A stretch of DNA of 64,000 nt from an uncultured Planctomycetota bacterium. GTDB lineage: Bacteria; Planctomycetota; Phycisphaerae; UBA1845; UTPLA1. Numbering within the stretch: position 1 is the first letter of the stretch; the number at the start of each line of letters is the position of its first letter. Where the stretch lies: assembly GCA_900696465.1 (NCBI GenBank), contig CAADGE010000027.1:62001-126000 (forward strand), in the 5' to 3' direction. Positions 8,206 through 17,823 of the stretch are shown piece after piece. The notes below the pieces were generated by a model. That model searched no databases, was not told the DNA's origin, and saw only the letters and a program-made list of their open reading frames with translations. A program made the position numbers and the translations under genes.

Positions 8206-8979
8206 GTGCGCATCCGCGAAGCGATCCGGAATCTGCAACACGCGCGAGGATTTCGCGTGCGGTTGTGTTCCGCGCTTGCTGCGATGTGTCTGCTGCTTTT
8301 GACGGCTCGCGCGGCGCAGGCGACGATCGATCAGTCCTTTACCGAGGGCTTCAACGATGTCGCGATGCTGACCGGCGCCGGGTGGGTGATGACGAACCTG
8401 AGCAGCCCGTCGGGATCGACCGGCTGGTTCCAGGGTAATGCGGTTGAGTTTCCCGCGCAGAGCGGCATGGCGAATTCATACATCGCGGCGAGCTTCAACA
8501 ACGCCGGCTTCGGCATGAACGCCATCATCAGCAACTGGCTGATCTCACCTCCGCTCGATTTCAACAACGGGGATACGATTTCGTTCTGGACGCGTTCTGC
8601 GACCCCGGCCGGCAATACCGAGTTTGCCGATCGATTGCAGTTCCGCCTCAGCACGAACGGTGCGAGCACGAACGTCGGCGCCACGGCCACCAGCGTGGGC
8701 GACTTCACGCAACTGCTGCTCGACATTAACAGCACCTACAGTCAGATGACCATTTATCCCGATTCGTGGACGCGCTACGAAGTCACGCTCATGGGCCTGT
8801 CCGGCAAGACGCAGGGCCGCTTCGCCCTGCGATACTTTGTCGAAAACGGCGGTCCGGACGGTGAGCGATCGAACTACATCGGCATCGATACGCTTGAGTA
8901 CAATGCCATCCCGGAGCCGGCCAGTCTGGCCATGCTGGCGCTGCCGCTTCTGCTGCTTCGCCGGCGTCATCGGCGGTAA
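8206..8979 (+). CDS. PEP-CTERM protein with choice-of-anchor J-like domain
   Basis: A 257-residue exported protein. GTG 8206 follows GGAAGGGAG at good spacing and gives an N terminus with basic residues and a signal core (LCSALAAMCLLLLTARAAQA). The body starts with a pattern typical of choice-of-anchor J domains: FTEGFND, then GWVMTNLSSPSGSTGWFQGN, and LISPPLDFNNGDTISFWTR, a jelly-roll-like fold. The C terminus is a PEP-CTERM signal: IPEPASLAMLALPLLLL and then RRRHRR. It should be exported, processed by exosortase and held at or released from the cell surface. It stands alone behind its own promoter. The domain call rests on pattern recognition only. Confidence 0.8.
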   Translation: MRIREAIRNLQHARGFRVRLCSALAAMCLLLLTARAAQATIDQSFTEGFNDVAMLTGAGWVMTNLSSPSGSTGWFQGNAVEFPAQSGMANSYIAASFNNAGFGMNAIISNWLISPPLDFNNGDTISFWTRSATPAGNTEFADRLQFRLSTNGASTNVGATATSVGDFTQLLLDINSTYSQMTIYPDSWTRYEVTLMGLSGKTQGRFALRYFVENGGPDGERSNYIGIDTLEYNAIPEPASLAMLALPLLLLRRRHRR

Positions 8980-9098
8980 CGAAACCCAACAGTCACTTCA
9001 GGTTTGATGCTGCTACGGAGAATCTCCGCGCGCGGGCATCTGCAAGTTCGGCTCAGATCATCTGCAACGTGTGACGGTTGCGCAGCGGATGGATGGAA

Positions 9099-10946
9099 TC
9101 AGGCTGACATGACCGGCAGCGGCAGGATGCCGGCAGCCGGCGCGGGCTGCTCCGTCTTGACAAACACATCGTCGTACTGGCCTTCGAGGTAGCTGCGCGA
9201 CGGGCCGCTCTGGATGTGGTCCCACGGCAGCACCTCGTCGTAGGCACGTTCGCGATGTGCGTACCAGTCGGGGTCGATGCCGGTCGCGTCGAAGGCGCGG
9301 AGCCAGTGGCCGTATGCGAAGCATTCGTCCCAGCCGTCGAAACGGGCGCCGCCGTGGTAGGCATGTTCGATGGCGGCGGCCAGTCGCCGGTCGCCGCGCG
9401 AGAGGACGGCCTCCAGGATGGAACGCTGCGGGTCGTGCGTGCGTACAACGACGTTCTTGCCGCGATGTTTGCGACTCTTTTCCGCAAGCATGCGCCGGGC
9501 TTCGATGAAGTACTCCACGCGCGGCTGCGCGGCCCACTGGAAGGGTGTATAGGGCTTGGGCACCAGCCAGCCGACGCTGCCGGTGATATGAGCCGGTCCC
9601 TTGCCGATGCGTCGGCGAACGTGGGACATTTCCACGCACAGGTCATGGATTGCACGGATGTCGTCGGGCGTTTCGCCGGGAAAGCCGACCATGAAATACG
9701 CCTTGATGCGGTTCCACCCGGCTTTGTAGACCTCGCTGATGCCGTCCATGAGGTTGCCGTCGGTGACTTTCTTGCGGATGGCGGCGCGGAGGCGGTCGCC
9801 GGCCGCTTCGATGGCGATGGTCAGCCCGCTCTTGCGGACCTGATTGGCCATCCAAGGGATGTTCTGCAGCATCTTGTCGACGCGCAGGGAGGGCATGGAG
9901 ATGTTCACGCGGCGCGTGGCGAAGCGCTCGTTAATCTTCTCGGACAGCTCGCGCAGGTGCGGATAGTCAGCAGTCGAAAGCGAGAGCAGACCCAGCTCAT
10001 TGTGGCCGGTAGCGGCATACTGGGCCTCGGCGATTTCGAGAATCTTCTCGATGCTGCGGACCCCGACGGGCCGTTTGGTGTAACCCGCGTGGCAGAATCG
10101 GCAGCGTTGCGGACAGCCGCGCATGACTTCAATCGCCATGCGGTCGTGGACGACTTCGACGTAGGGAAGGAGCGGGCGAAGGGGGAAAGGTGCATGCTCG
10201 AAGTCGGGCGTCTGACATCGCTCAATCGGCTGAAGTACGGATTGCGGATTGCGGATCGTAGATAGAAGCGAACGGATCGTGCCGTCGTCGTTGTAAGCGA
10301 CCTTGTAGAGCGATGGGGCGTAGCACCAGGGGAAACGCCGGGCCATGTGCCCGATCATGTCTCGGCGGGGTACGCCATTCGTCTTCAGTTCCTTGTAATA
10401 AGCCAGGATCGCGGCCATCGACTCTTCGCCGTCGCCGATGACGACCAGATCGACAAAATCCGCGACCGGCTCGGGGTTGTCGGCCTGCGGACCGCCGACG
10501 ATGACCAGCGGGTGCGAATCGTCCCGTGCGGCAGTGCGAAGCGGGATACCTGCCAGATCGAGCAGTTGCAGCAGATTCGTAAAGCCCAGCTCATATTGCA
10601 GTGAGACGGCGAAGATGTCGGCCTCGCCCGCGGGCTGCCGCGTGTCCCATGTAAAGAGCGGAATGCGCCGCTCCCGCATGATCCGTTCTGCATCGACCCA
10701 CGGTGAATAGACGCGCTCGGCACAGACGCCGGGTGTGTGGTTGCAGAGCCAGTAGATGATCTGGCAGCCGAGATGGGACATGCCGATCGTGTAGGCGTCG
10801 GGAAAGGCGACGACGACGCGGACATCGGCGCGCTGCCAGTCGCCGTCGCGCACGAGTTGATTGATCTCGCGACCAATATACTGGCCGGGCTGCGAGACAG
10901 CGGGAAGCAATTCGTCGCTGATGCGCTGTGCGAGTTGTGGGTTCAT
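9099..10946 (-). CDS. B12-binding-type radical SAM protein (TIGR03960-like)
   Basis: A 615-residue radical SAM protein. The N-terminal part (IGREINQLVRD, then VVVAFPDAYTIGMSHLG) and the following GGPQADNPEPVADFVDLVVIGDGEE match the family with a cobalamin-binding-like domain ahead of the SAM barrel. The CxxxCxxC cluster motif is in MRGCPQRCRFCHAG, near residue 275; FMVGFPGET and related barrel segments follow. In many bacteria this protein is adjacent to, or fused with, a DUF2344 partner; none is seen here. The reaction is not established. ATG 10946 is chosen because the family begins close to this point; the frame is open to 11069 and no start has a convincing ribosome binding site. Confidence 0.85.
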   Translation of the reverse strand: MNPQLAQRISDELLPAVSQPGQYIGREINQLVRDGDWQRADVRVVVAFPDAYTIGMSHLGCQIIYWLCNHTPGVCAERVYSPWVDAERIMRERRIPLFTWDTRQPAGEADIFAVSLQYELGFTNLLQLLDLAGIPLRTAARDDSHPLVIVGGPQADNPEPVADFVDLVVIGDGEESMAAILAYYKELKTNGVPRRDMIGHMARRFPWCYAPSLYKVAYNDDGTIRSLLSTIRNPQSVLQPIERCQTPDFEHAPFPLRPLLPYVEVVHDRMAIEVMRGCPQRCRFCHAGYTKRPVGVRSIEKILEIAEAQYAATGHNELGLLSLSTADYPHLRELSEKINERFATRRVNISMPSLRVDKMLQNIPWMANQVRKSGLTIAIEAAGDRLRAAIRKKVTDGNLMDGISEVYKAGWNRIKAYFMVGFPGETPDDIRAIHDLCVEMSHVRRRIGKGPAHITGSVGWLVPKPYTPFQWAAQPRVEYFIEARRMLAEKSRKHRGKNVVVRTHDPQRSILEAVLSRGDRRLAAAIEHAYHGGARFDGWDECFAYGHWLRAFDATGIDPDWYAHRERAYDEVLPWDHIQSGPSRSYLEGQYDDVFVKTEQPAPAAGILPLPVMSA

Positions 10947-11467
10947 TCTCAGATCGTCGGAATTAACGGTTTCACCTTTCGAGTAACCTGCGGCGTTCGC
11001 TGATTTACGCCGGATTGATCCATCACGCCTGATCGTCCGCAAACATTCTCGTCGCGGCTCGGCAACCACGACCGAGAATCGTGCAGTGCCTCAATATAGC
11101 AGGTCCGAAAGCGCAGGGCGCGGCATTCTGGGCGATGGTCCGCATTGAAAGCGCGGCAGCAGTCCGCTCCGTGGACACGTGGCCGGGCCCTAGAATGCGT
11201 GCAGCAAGGCCCTCTCGCGCGAGGGCTTCTGAGACGTATTCATGCCTCGCGACGGGCATCGTGGAACGCGACCGCTCGTGAAACGCAAATGCGACGAAAG
11301 TGCTTTATTGCTCCGTAGTTGCAACGGCGGGCATGCTTGACGCAGGCGACGGAGGCGGGATAGAATGGACGAGTTCGAGGGGTTTTGCATTCGTCCCACC
11401 TGAGTCAGCACGCCTCGGGACGCCCCGCTAAGCGGGCCCCCAACCCACCTGGGAGGAATTTTCAAAG
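10947..11467. other. Intergenic region with promoter for the FG-GAP gene
   Basis: 521 bases between divergent genes. It holds the promoter at 11337-11366 and, close to the FG-GAP start, a short hairpin (CCCGCTAAGCGGG) and the ribosome binding site GGGAGGA. Frames within it have shadow-like composition and were rejected. Confidence 0.5.
11337..11366 (+). promoter_or_regulatory. Predicted sigma-70-type promoter
   Basis: TTGACG (11337-11342) and TAGAAT (11361-11366), each five of six to consensus, are 18 bases apart. The predicted start near 11374 leaves a leader of about 95 bases before the FG-GAP gene. Confidence 0.65.
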
Positions 11468-14400
11468 ATGAGCCGTCTTGCCACCACCCGCAGAGCGGTC
11501 GTCTGGACTTTGCTGGGCCTCGCCATCACCGGCGTGGGCACCGGTCTGAATTGTCCGTCCGGCGGTCCGCCGAATGCGAACCCGATCGTCCCAGTGGGCA
11601 ACCGGCCCCCGTGGATCACCATCACGAGCATCAATACTCCGGCGGGCGACGGCATTGCGGAGCAGGGCCAGCTCGTGCAGATTGCGTTTACCGGTTCAGA
11701 CGGCGAAGACACAGCGATTGCCCGCGTCTTTGCATCCACCTCGATCAATCCGACCCCCGCCGAAGAGATTCCGATCCTCGCGGGCTTCGCGGTCGGACCG
11801 GGTACGGCCAACGGTCTGGCCGTGTGGGACACGGCAACGGTTCCGACGAACTTCTACAACATCTTCGCTGAGATCGATGATCGTACGTTTGATCCGTTCA
11901 CCGGCACGGGCAATCCCGCCGTGCGCGTGACGTCGTCGCTTGGTGTGGTCGTGCTTCCTGCCGGCACGGTGCCGACGAACGGCGGCCCGACGATCGTTCC
12001 CAAGCTGCCGAACATCGACGTCGGCCTGACACACCAGGACTTGCTCGTCGTCCGCTTTGACGTGACCGATCCGAACGCCGATCAGGACACGCTCACGATG
12101 CGCATTTTGCTGGACCGTGACCGCGACTCGACGAACGACTCGGGCCAGCCGCCGATCCAGATCGATACGTTCACGCTCGGTGCAGGTTTTACGGCACCGA
12201 ACGTACTCGTTGAACAGCAGCGCCAGATCATCATCGACCTGAACCAGATTCCGATCCGCCGCGAGACCGATGCCCAGGGTCGGCCGCTGCCTTACTTCGT
12301 GCGCATCTCGGCCGACGACGGCAACGGCAACGTCGTGAACGCTTATACAAGCGGTGCATTGCGTCTGCTGTCGGCGGCCAACGGCGTGGTGGATCTGCTC
12401 GGTACGGGTGGAAGCATCGCCGGCGCTACCTTCCAGGGCTTCGGCGGACATCCGACCGATCCGACGCGCGGTGACCGGGCGGGCAGTTCCTTTGCCCGGC
12501 TGGGTGACGTCGATGGCGACGGGATTGATGATTTCGCGATTGTCTCCGAGACGGCCAGCCCGTTCGGCATTCAGGGCGCCGGTCATCTGTACACGATTTA
12601 TGGTCGCAGCCGGGTGGTGAATCCGGATCAACCCAACTCTGCGTTCTTCCAGGGCCGATTCTCCGGTCTGCAGAGTCTGAACACCGTCGGGACGTGGGTA
12701 GACTTCCCGCCGAGCGATCCGCGCTTCCGCAACTTCTTCAAGATTCGCGGGCAGTCGATGCCGCACTCGCACGAGACGGGCACCGGCACGCCATCGCTTG
12801 GAATCACCTCCGTCGCGGGGATTCCCGACCTGACAGGGGATGGCCGGCCGGAACTGATCGTCGGTGCGCCGTTCACGCGAGGTGTTGCAGATTTTGTGGA
12901 CGTGGATCCGTGCGACATCTGCCGATCATCGACCAACTTCACCTGTCTTGAGGTGGATCGATTCCGCATCGCGAATAACGCCCTGATGGGATCGGTCGAT
13001 GACATCACCGCGATCCCGGCCAATCAGTGGGCGCCGATCGATCCCGGAAATGCGGGCGGTTCTTTTCCACCCAACACGGAGCTGACGCTTGCCGGCAACG
13101 AGCGAATCACGCAGATTTTCCGGGTTCGCGTGGCGCTGACCGGCCAGGTGCCGAACACGCCCGCCATGGCGACGCCGAGTCTTTCGTTCGAGGTACAGCT
13201 TGAGAATTCGTGCGGACCGATGATCTTCGTCGGTCCGTTCCCGACGGAAGCAGGCGGCAGCTTCGTCGGCGATGTCTATCGCGCGGACTTTACGATCGAG
13301 GCGCCGCCTCCACCGCGACCCGATGAATTTCCCGTCGGTCTCGGACAGAGCTTCCCGCCGTCGATCTACGACGGACAGTTTGCGGTCTTCATTCGGCCGA
13401 ACCTGGCTGTGCAGCTTTCATCCATTCAGGTTTCGGTGGATTGCACGGTCGCGTCCTCGACGACGACGCCGACGATCGCGGCCTATCGCGATGGGTTGCC
13501 CCGGCCGGTTTCCGAGTCGGCGGCTTGTGCGAGTCTCGAGGACGGAGTGAATCCGTTCATGCTTCCGTTCCTGGTGACCAGCATCTTCGATCCGATGACG
13601 CAGGGACCGGCTTGTCCGCCGCTCAACCTTGCCCTGAATGCACTCCAGTCTTTCGTCGTCGGCGACACCTTCGGCATCATGACCGGCGTCTACAATCAGA
13701 TGCTCGATGGACATCGCTGCGCGACGATGAGCGCCATCCCTGGTTTCTTTGTCAATGCGACCGGGCTCGTGATTGATCCGAGCATCGGCGGTTATGAATC
13801 CGGCATGGTCTATTTTGCTGCGAGCAATCAGCATCTGACGACGCTCGATGAAAATGGTGTCTGGAATCGGGATGGTTGTCCCGTTCAGCCGGTCGGCCAG
13901 TTCGGACAGATTGCCGGCGGTTGTTTGAATGACTCTATCCGCGGCGGTCGATTCCGCGGGTCATGGTACAATCCGGACCTCATCAATGACGGACTGGGTG
14001 GACCGTTTCCCAGTGCTTATGACCCGACATCCCTGTTCGGCTACACAGTGGATGCGCTTCCGGACATCAACTCGATCTTCAGCGCCGATTCGGAACTGCT
14101 GATCTCCGCGCCGGGCGGTGCGGCGCGGGAAACGATCACGGTTGATCTGACCTCCGATCTTGGGGGAAGCTACACCGCAGGCACCAGTCGACAGACGACC
14201 TTCGACATCGGCACCCGATTCGGTCGGGTTCTCAGCGCGGGGCTTCTCATCTCAGGAACCGGCACGAACCTGCCGCGAATGCGGCTCTCGGTCAACGATT
14301 CCGGTGGCAATCCGATCCCCGGTGCGGATTCGACCCTCCTGCTCTGGGAAGGTCCAACTCAGGATCCTGATAACAACATCCTTCGCTTCCGACACTTTTT

Positions 14401-16276
14401 CGGCGGTCGCTCGGACAATGCCGTACCCAGTCTCTGTTTTGATTACCTGTTCCCGTTCAACGGGCTGGCCATGCGTTTCCCCGTGGTGCCGGAGGCCGAG
14501 TATGGCGGGCAGGGATTGCTGGCGCTGCTAGGACTTCCTGATTTTGATCAGTTGCTTGGTGATGGGGTGATTTCGCTGACGCTCGAGATTCTGGAGGATT
14601 GCACGATCACGAATTCGTCGGCCAACATTACCAGGGCGGAGTTTGTCATCGAAGGCCAGGTGCCTGGCTGGGGTTATGCGTGGCTGATCGAAGGCCAGGA
14701 CTACTCCGTCGTTAACGAAATCCTTACCCAGTGCAGCAACGCCCTGATCAACGTCAACCCGCCGCCGCGGGCACAGTCCTGGCCGTCGACGGGTTGCAAT
14801 ACCACCCTCACACCGGCGCCGGTGCGCGATTACTGTTTCCCGCAACCGCTGGCGTACCTTGTCGGCGAGGAGCGCGGCGATGCATTCGGCTGGGCGCGTC
14901 ATGCCGGAGATGTCAACGGGGACGGCGTGGCCGATATTGCCTGCGGTGCGCCATTGTCCAGCAATGACCCGTTCAACCCGGATACCATTGGATGCCCGTG
15001 CTCGCCGTACGACTCGGTATCTCAGTTCGCCTGCGGGCCCTTTGTGGAGCCGGCACCGCTTCAGAACAACGGCAAGGTTTATCTTATTTATGGCGAGGCG
15101 GTTTTCCAGAACGGTCCGCCGTGTCAGTACGAACGACTTGAGATTCGCGGCTCACACGACGGCGATCAATTCGGCCGCGTACAGGGTCGCGCCGGTGATA
15201 TGAATGGTGACGGCCTTGCCGACATGTTCTTCGCCGCCGAGAACTATGACGCGGTCGGCGGCATCGGCGGCGTACAGAATCGCGGTGTCGAGGCGGGCTT
15301 CGTCGGCGTACTCTTCGGCAATTACTCGCTCACCGGTGAAATCGCCATCAATGCCGAGCAGGTCGGTACCGGCAATTTCAAGGGTGTTAAGTTCATCGGT
15401 GGCTCGCCCGGCGTGCGGCTGGGCGGCGGTTTTACGTCGCGGACGAACCAACTGCTCTTCCCCGTGATGGGCATGCCGGATCGCCGCTATGAGGTGCTGC
15501 CGTCGATCGTTGAATATACGCAGCATGGCGTTTCCAGTGCCGGCGACTTCAACCTGGACGGTTTCGACGATCTCGTGATCACGGCGCCGGGTCAGGAGTG
15601 GCCGGCGGCGAAGCTGCAATTTGTCGGACCGGTGACCGACGGGACGACCGTGACCATTAACGGCCGCACCTTTGAGTTTGAGATCAGCGGCGGCGTAGGG
15701 GCCGGTCGCACACCAGTGCTCATCAACTCGACCAACGCGGCGGCGGCCCAGGCGGCGTTCTTCAACGTGCTGGAAACGGCCTCGACCGACGAGAGTCTGA
15801 ACGTGGCCGCGCTGACCTCGCGGCTGGACTTCCCCGATCCGCTGCCGGACATCCCGACCGTCACCTTTCTGGCCCGTCGGACGACCGGCTTTGCCGTGTC
15901 GAGCAGCTCCGGCAGCATTGTCGTGACGCAGACGCCGCGACAGGGCGTGGCCTACGTCATCTTCGGCGGGACGAACCTGGAGAATAAGACCTTCTACCTG
16001 CCTGAAGACCTGAATCGTCGCGTCAACGGCGGCCGCATCCTCAAGGGCGTCGTGTTCGTCTCCGCCTATGAGAAGGGCACGCAGGACGAAGCGCCGATCG
16101 AGGCCGTCATGGGTGTGGGCGACGTGGATGGCGACGGCTTCCGGGACATCATCCTGGGGGCGCCGACCGCCGACTTCATCAACGTGCTGGCGCCCAATCA
16201 GCGGCGACAGTCCGTCGGCGAGGCCTATCTGATCTACGGAAGCGACTTCGGTCTGAATCATCCGACCGCGCCGTAG
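11468..16276 (+). CDS. Giant exported FG-GAP repeat protein (integrin alpha-like propeller)
   Basis: A 1602-residue protein with an N-terminal export signal (Arg-rich start, then VVWTLLGLAITGVGTG); Cys29 after GLN could be lipidated, but the lipobox is not canonical. At least six calcium-binding FG-GAP motifs are visible: DVDGDGIDDFAIV near residue 346, DLTGDGRPELIVGAP near 454, DVNGDGVADIACGAP near 1148, DMNGDGLADMFFAAE near 1244, DFNLDGFDDLVITAP near 1360 and DVDGDGFRDIILGAP near 1552. They form two blocks separated by about 700 residues holding Cys-rich beta-sandwich-like segments. It ends shortly after the last FG-GAP repeat, without a PEP-CTERM signal. A surface or adhesive role is likely. 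It is a single-gene unit with its own promoter and terminator. Confidence 0.85.
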   Translation: MSRLATTRRAVVWTLLGLAITGVGTGLNCPSGGPPNANPIVPVGNRPPWITITSINTPAGDGIAEQGQLVQIAFTGSDGEDTAIARVFASTSINPTPAEEIPILAGFAVGPGTANGLAVWDTATVPTNFYNIFAEIDDRTFDPFTGTGNPAVRVTSSLGVVVLPAGTVPTNGGPTIVPKLPNIDVGLTHQDLLVVRFDVTDPNADQDTLTMRILLDRDRDSTNDSGQPPIQIDTFTLGAGFTAPNVLVEQQRQIIIDLNQIPIRRETDAQGRPLPYFVRISADDGNGNVVNAYTSGALRLLSAANGVVDLLGTGGSIAGATFQGFGGHPTDPTRGDRAGSSFARLGDVDGDGIDDFAIVSETASPFGIQGAGHLYTIYGRSRVVNPDQPNSAFFQGRFSGLQSLNTVGTWVDFPPSDPRFRNFFKIRGQSMPHSHETGTGTPSLGITSVAGIPDLTGDGRPELIVGAPFTRGVADFVDVDPCDICRSSTNFTCLEVDRFRIANNALMGSVDDITAIPANQWAPIDPGNAGGSFPPNTELTLAGNERITQIFRVRVALTGQVPNTPAMATPSLSFEVQLENSCGPMIFVGPFPTEAGGSFVGDVYRADFTIEAPPPPRPDEFPVGLGQSFPPSIYDGQFAVFIRPNLAVQLSSIQVSVDCTVASSTTTPTIAAYRDGLPRPVSESAACASLEDGVNPFMLPFLVTSIFDPMTQGPACPPLNLALNALQSFVVGDTFGIMTGVYNQMLDGHRCATMSAIPGFFVNATGLVIDPSIGGYESGMVYFAASNQHLTTLDENGVWNRDGCPVQPVGQFGQIAGGCLNDSIRGGRFRGSWYNPDLINDGLGGPFPSAYDPTSLFGYTVDALPDINSIFSADSELLISAPGGAARETITVDLTSDLGGSYTAGTSRQTTFDIGTRFGRVLSAGLLISGTGTNLPRMRLSVNDSGGNPIPGADSTLLLWEGPTQDPDNNILRFRHFFGGRSDNAVPSLCFDYLFPFNGLAMRFPVVPEAEYGGQGLLALLGLPDFDQLLGDGVISLTLEILEDCTITNSSANITRAEFVIEGQVPGWGYAWLIEGQDYSVVNEILTQCSNALINVNPPPRAQSWPSTGCNTTLTPAPVRDYCFPQPLAYLVGEERGDAFGWARHAGDVNGDGVADIACGAPLSSNDPFNPDTIGCPCSPYDSVSQFACGPFVEPAPLQNNGKVYLIYGEAVFQNGPPCQYERLEIRGSHDGDQFGRVQGRAGDMNGDGLADMFFAAENYDAVGGIGGVQNRGVEAGFVGVLFGNYSLTGEIAINAEQVGTGNFKGVKFIGGSPGVRLGGGFTSRTNQLLFPVMGMPDRRYEVLPSIVEYTQHGVSSAGDFNLDGFDDLVITAPGQEWPAAKLQFVGPVTDGTTVTINGRTFEFEISGGVGAGRTPVLINSTNAAAAQAAFFNVLETASTDESLNVAALTSRLDFPDPLPDIPTVTFLARRTTGFAVSSSSGSIVVTQTPRQGVAYVIFGGTNLENKTFYLPEDLNRRVNGGRILKGVVFVSAYEKGTQDEAPIEAVMGVGDVDGDGFRDIILGAPTADFINVLAPNQRRQSVGEAYLIYGSDFGLNHPTAP

Positions 16277-16319
16277 CACAGCACGACGGCTCATCGTCCT
16301 GTGTATCGCAATCAACAGA

Positions 16320-16352
16320 GGCCCGGTTGCCGCGATGGCGCCGGGCCTTTTT
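16320..16352 (+). terminator. Rho-independent terminator of the FG-GAP gene
   Basis: GGCCCGG (16320-16326) pairs perfectly with CCGGGCC (16341-16347), followed at once by TTTTT (16348-16352). It lies 44 bases past the stop codon. Confidence 0.85.
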
Positions 16353-16405
16353 CATGGGCCGTTTGCCCGAACGAGGAGACCTCGCTCGATCGTCGGCGAC
16401 TACAT

Positions 16406-17353
16406 TCAGCGGGAGTGACGGGAGAAAAAGGACCCTATCTCCTCTGATGCCGAGAAATCTCCACCTGTCAGGCCAAGGAAGGTTGACGGCAACAAGTGTT
16501 GGCCGCCCGGCCAGGTGTGGCCGCCGCCCTCCACCGAGATCAAGATCACTTCTGCGCCATGTGAGTTGAGCGGCGAATGTACTTGCCGTCGTGCGAATGT
16601 TCCGTCGGTCGGGTTGCTGTCGGGCAGTTCATCGAACTGAGGAATCGGCGACGCCTCGTTATGACCGATCCAGAAATCGGCCGTATCCCACGCGGATAGA
16701 ACCACGCCGTGACCGAGGAAGCCGGGGCCGCCAGCGAATGGAGTAAGAGGATCGGCCGTTCCTTGGATTAGCAGGATAGGAATCTTCGACTTTGGCCGGG
16801 GGACCAGGTTGAGGAGGTCAACGCTCAGCAACGAAGCCACTGGTGCGACGGCGGCGAAAGTTTCTCCCAGCTCGAATGCCAGGCGGCTTACCATGTGTCC
16901 GCCGTTGGAATAACCCGTCGCATAGACCCGGGTAAGGTCGATGGCGAACTCCGACTGAATCTGATCGATCAGGACCCGTGTGAAGTCCACGTCATCTACG
17001 GACGTTGTTCGTTCCGCTCGACCGTCGTTCCAGGAGCCGTTCACTGCATCCGGGTATGCCACGATGAAGCGATCCCGCTCAGCGAGCATGCTGAAGCGGG
17101 TGGCTCGGCAGATGTCGCGCCCGGAAGCGAAGGTCTCGTGATACACGAGGATCAACGGCAGGGCCGTGCCGTCGTAACCGGAAGGTACATAAAGCTGAAA
17201 AGTCCGTTGGATGCCTTGATGAAGCAGCACCCTCGTCATTTCTTTCGGGGTGTTGCTGTCCACGCCGCCGGGAACGCAGCCCGGGAAAAAAAGAATGCAG
17301 CAGACGATGATCTCTCCGCGCAGCGCTGGTCGAGTCAAGCTCATGCCGAACAT
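16406..17353 (-). CDS. Secreted esterase, polyhydroxybutyrate depolymerase / feruloyl esterase-like
   Basis: A 315-residue alpha/beta-hydrolase with a lipoprotein-like signal (IIVCCILFFPGC). Family marks are the strand LPLILVYHET with a likely oxyanion region, the nucleophile elbow YATGYSNGGHM (Ser in GxSxG) and the catalytic His in GGGHTWPGG. The Asp is probably in QGTADPLTPF. This arrangement is that of the LpqC/COG3509 group, which cleaves ester bonds in polyhydroxyalkanoates or plant phenolic esters; the actual substrate is unknown. The start is ATG 17353, with an in-frame ATG at 17344; neither has a strong ribosome binding site. It is transcribed towards the FG-GAP gene, whose terminator lies between them. 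Confidence 0.8.
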   Translation of the reverse strand: MFGMSLTRPALRGEIIVCCILFFPGCVPGGVDSNTPKEMTRVLLHQGIQRTFQLYVPSGYDGTALPLILVYHETFASGRDICRATRFSMLAERDRFIVAYPDAVNGSWNDGRAERTTSVDDVDFTRVLIDQIQSEFAIDLTRVYATGYSNGGHMVSRLAFELGETFAAVAPVASLLSVDLLNLVPRPKSKIPILLIQGTADPLTPFAGGPGFLGHGVVLSAWDTADFWIGHNEASPIPQFDELPDSNPTDGTFARRQVHSPLNSHGAEVILISVEGGGHTWPGGQHLLPSTFLGLTGGDFSASEEIGSFFSRHSR

Positions 17354-17610
17354 CCATCGGAAGTGAACGTGATGATCCCGGGTATTGTCTGATGAATGGC
17401 TTCGACGTGAATCTTAACTTCGCAAGACTTCGGCAGGAAGCCGGGCTTCGGGGGATCGCAGAGATTTGCAGGCGCGAACTATCGGGCAAAGAACTTCATC
17501 GATTGAGGACTAGTTTTCGTCGGCAGGCGACGAGGGCGGCCATGGCGTGATCATCAGATGATGATCAGCGGCTTGATCCTGCGACTGCGGTGACGCCGCC
17601 AGGGCATGCC

Positions 17611-17640
17611 TTGTGCGGCGTTTGGCGTTCGTACTACAAT
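17611..17640 (+). promoter_or_regulatory. Predicted promoter of the tRNA-Thr gene
   Basis: TTGTGC (17611-17616) and TACAAT (17635-17640) are 18 bases apart; the -10 matches five of six. The tRNA begins 10 bases downstream of the -10. Confidence 0.5.
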
Positions 17641-17649
17641 GTCTCGCAC

Positions 17650-17722
17650 GCCGCCGTAGCTCAGTTGGTAGAGCAGCGGTTTTGTAAACCGCAGGTCATC
17701 GGTTCGAGTCCGATCGGCGGCT
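17650..17722 (+). tRNA. tRNA-Thr (anticodon TGT)
   Basis: A complete cloverleaf. The acceptor stem GCCGCCG pairs with CGGCGGC (17715-17721); the D arm is GCTC...GAGC. The anticodon stem GCGGT/ACCGC encloses the loop TTTGTAA, so the anticodon is TGT. The T arm ATCGG-TTCGAGT-CCGAT is intact. The discriminator base is T. CCA is not encoded. Confidence 0.97.
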
Positions 17723-17823
17723 GTTTGTCTGGTTTGTTCCTGTAGATGCACTTCGGCTGGTAAGCGTGCCGTCGTCAACAATCCTTGCCATCGCTGCAAT
17801 CCGGCTATGCATTGCTCGCCGCG

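Noticed and set aside
15152-16315. 387-codon open frame on the minus strand
   Set aside because: It is antisense to the FG-GAP gene, whose repeats are clear; its composition (His/Arg/Val/Gly-rich, no motifs) is that of a mirror frame in GC-rich DNA.
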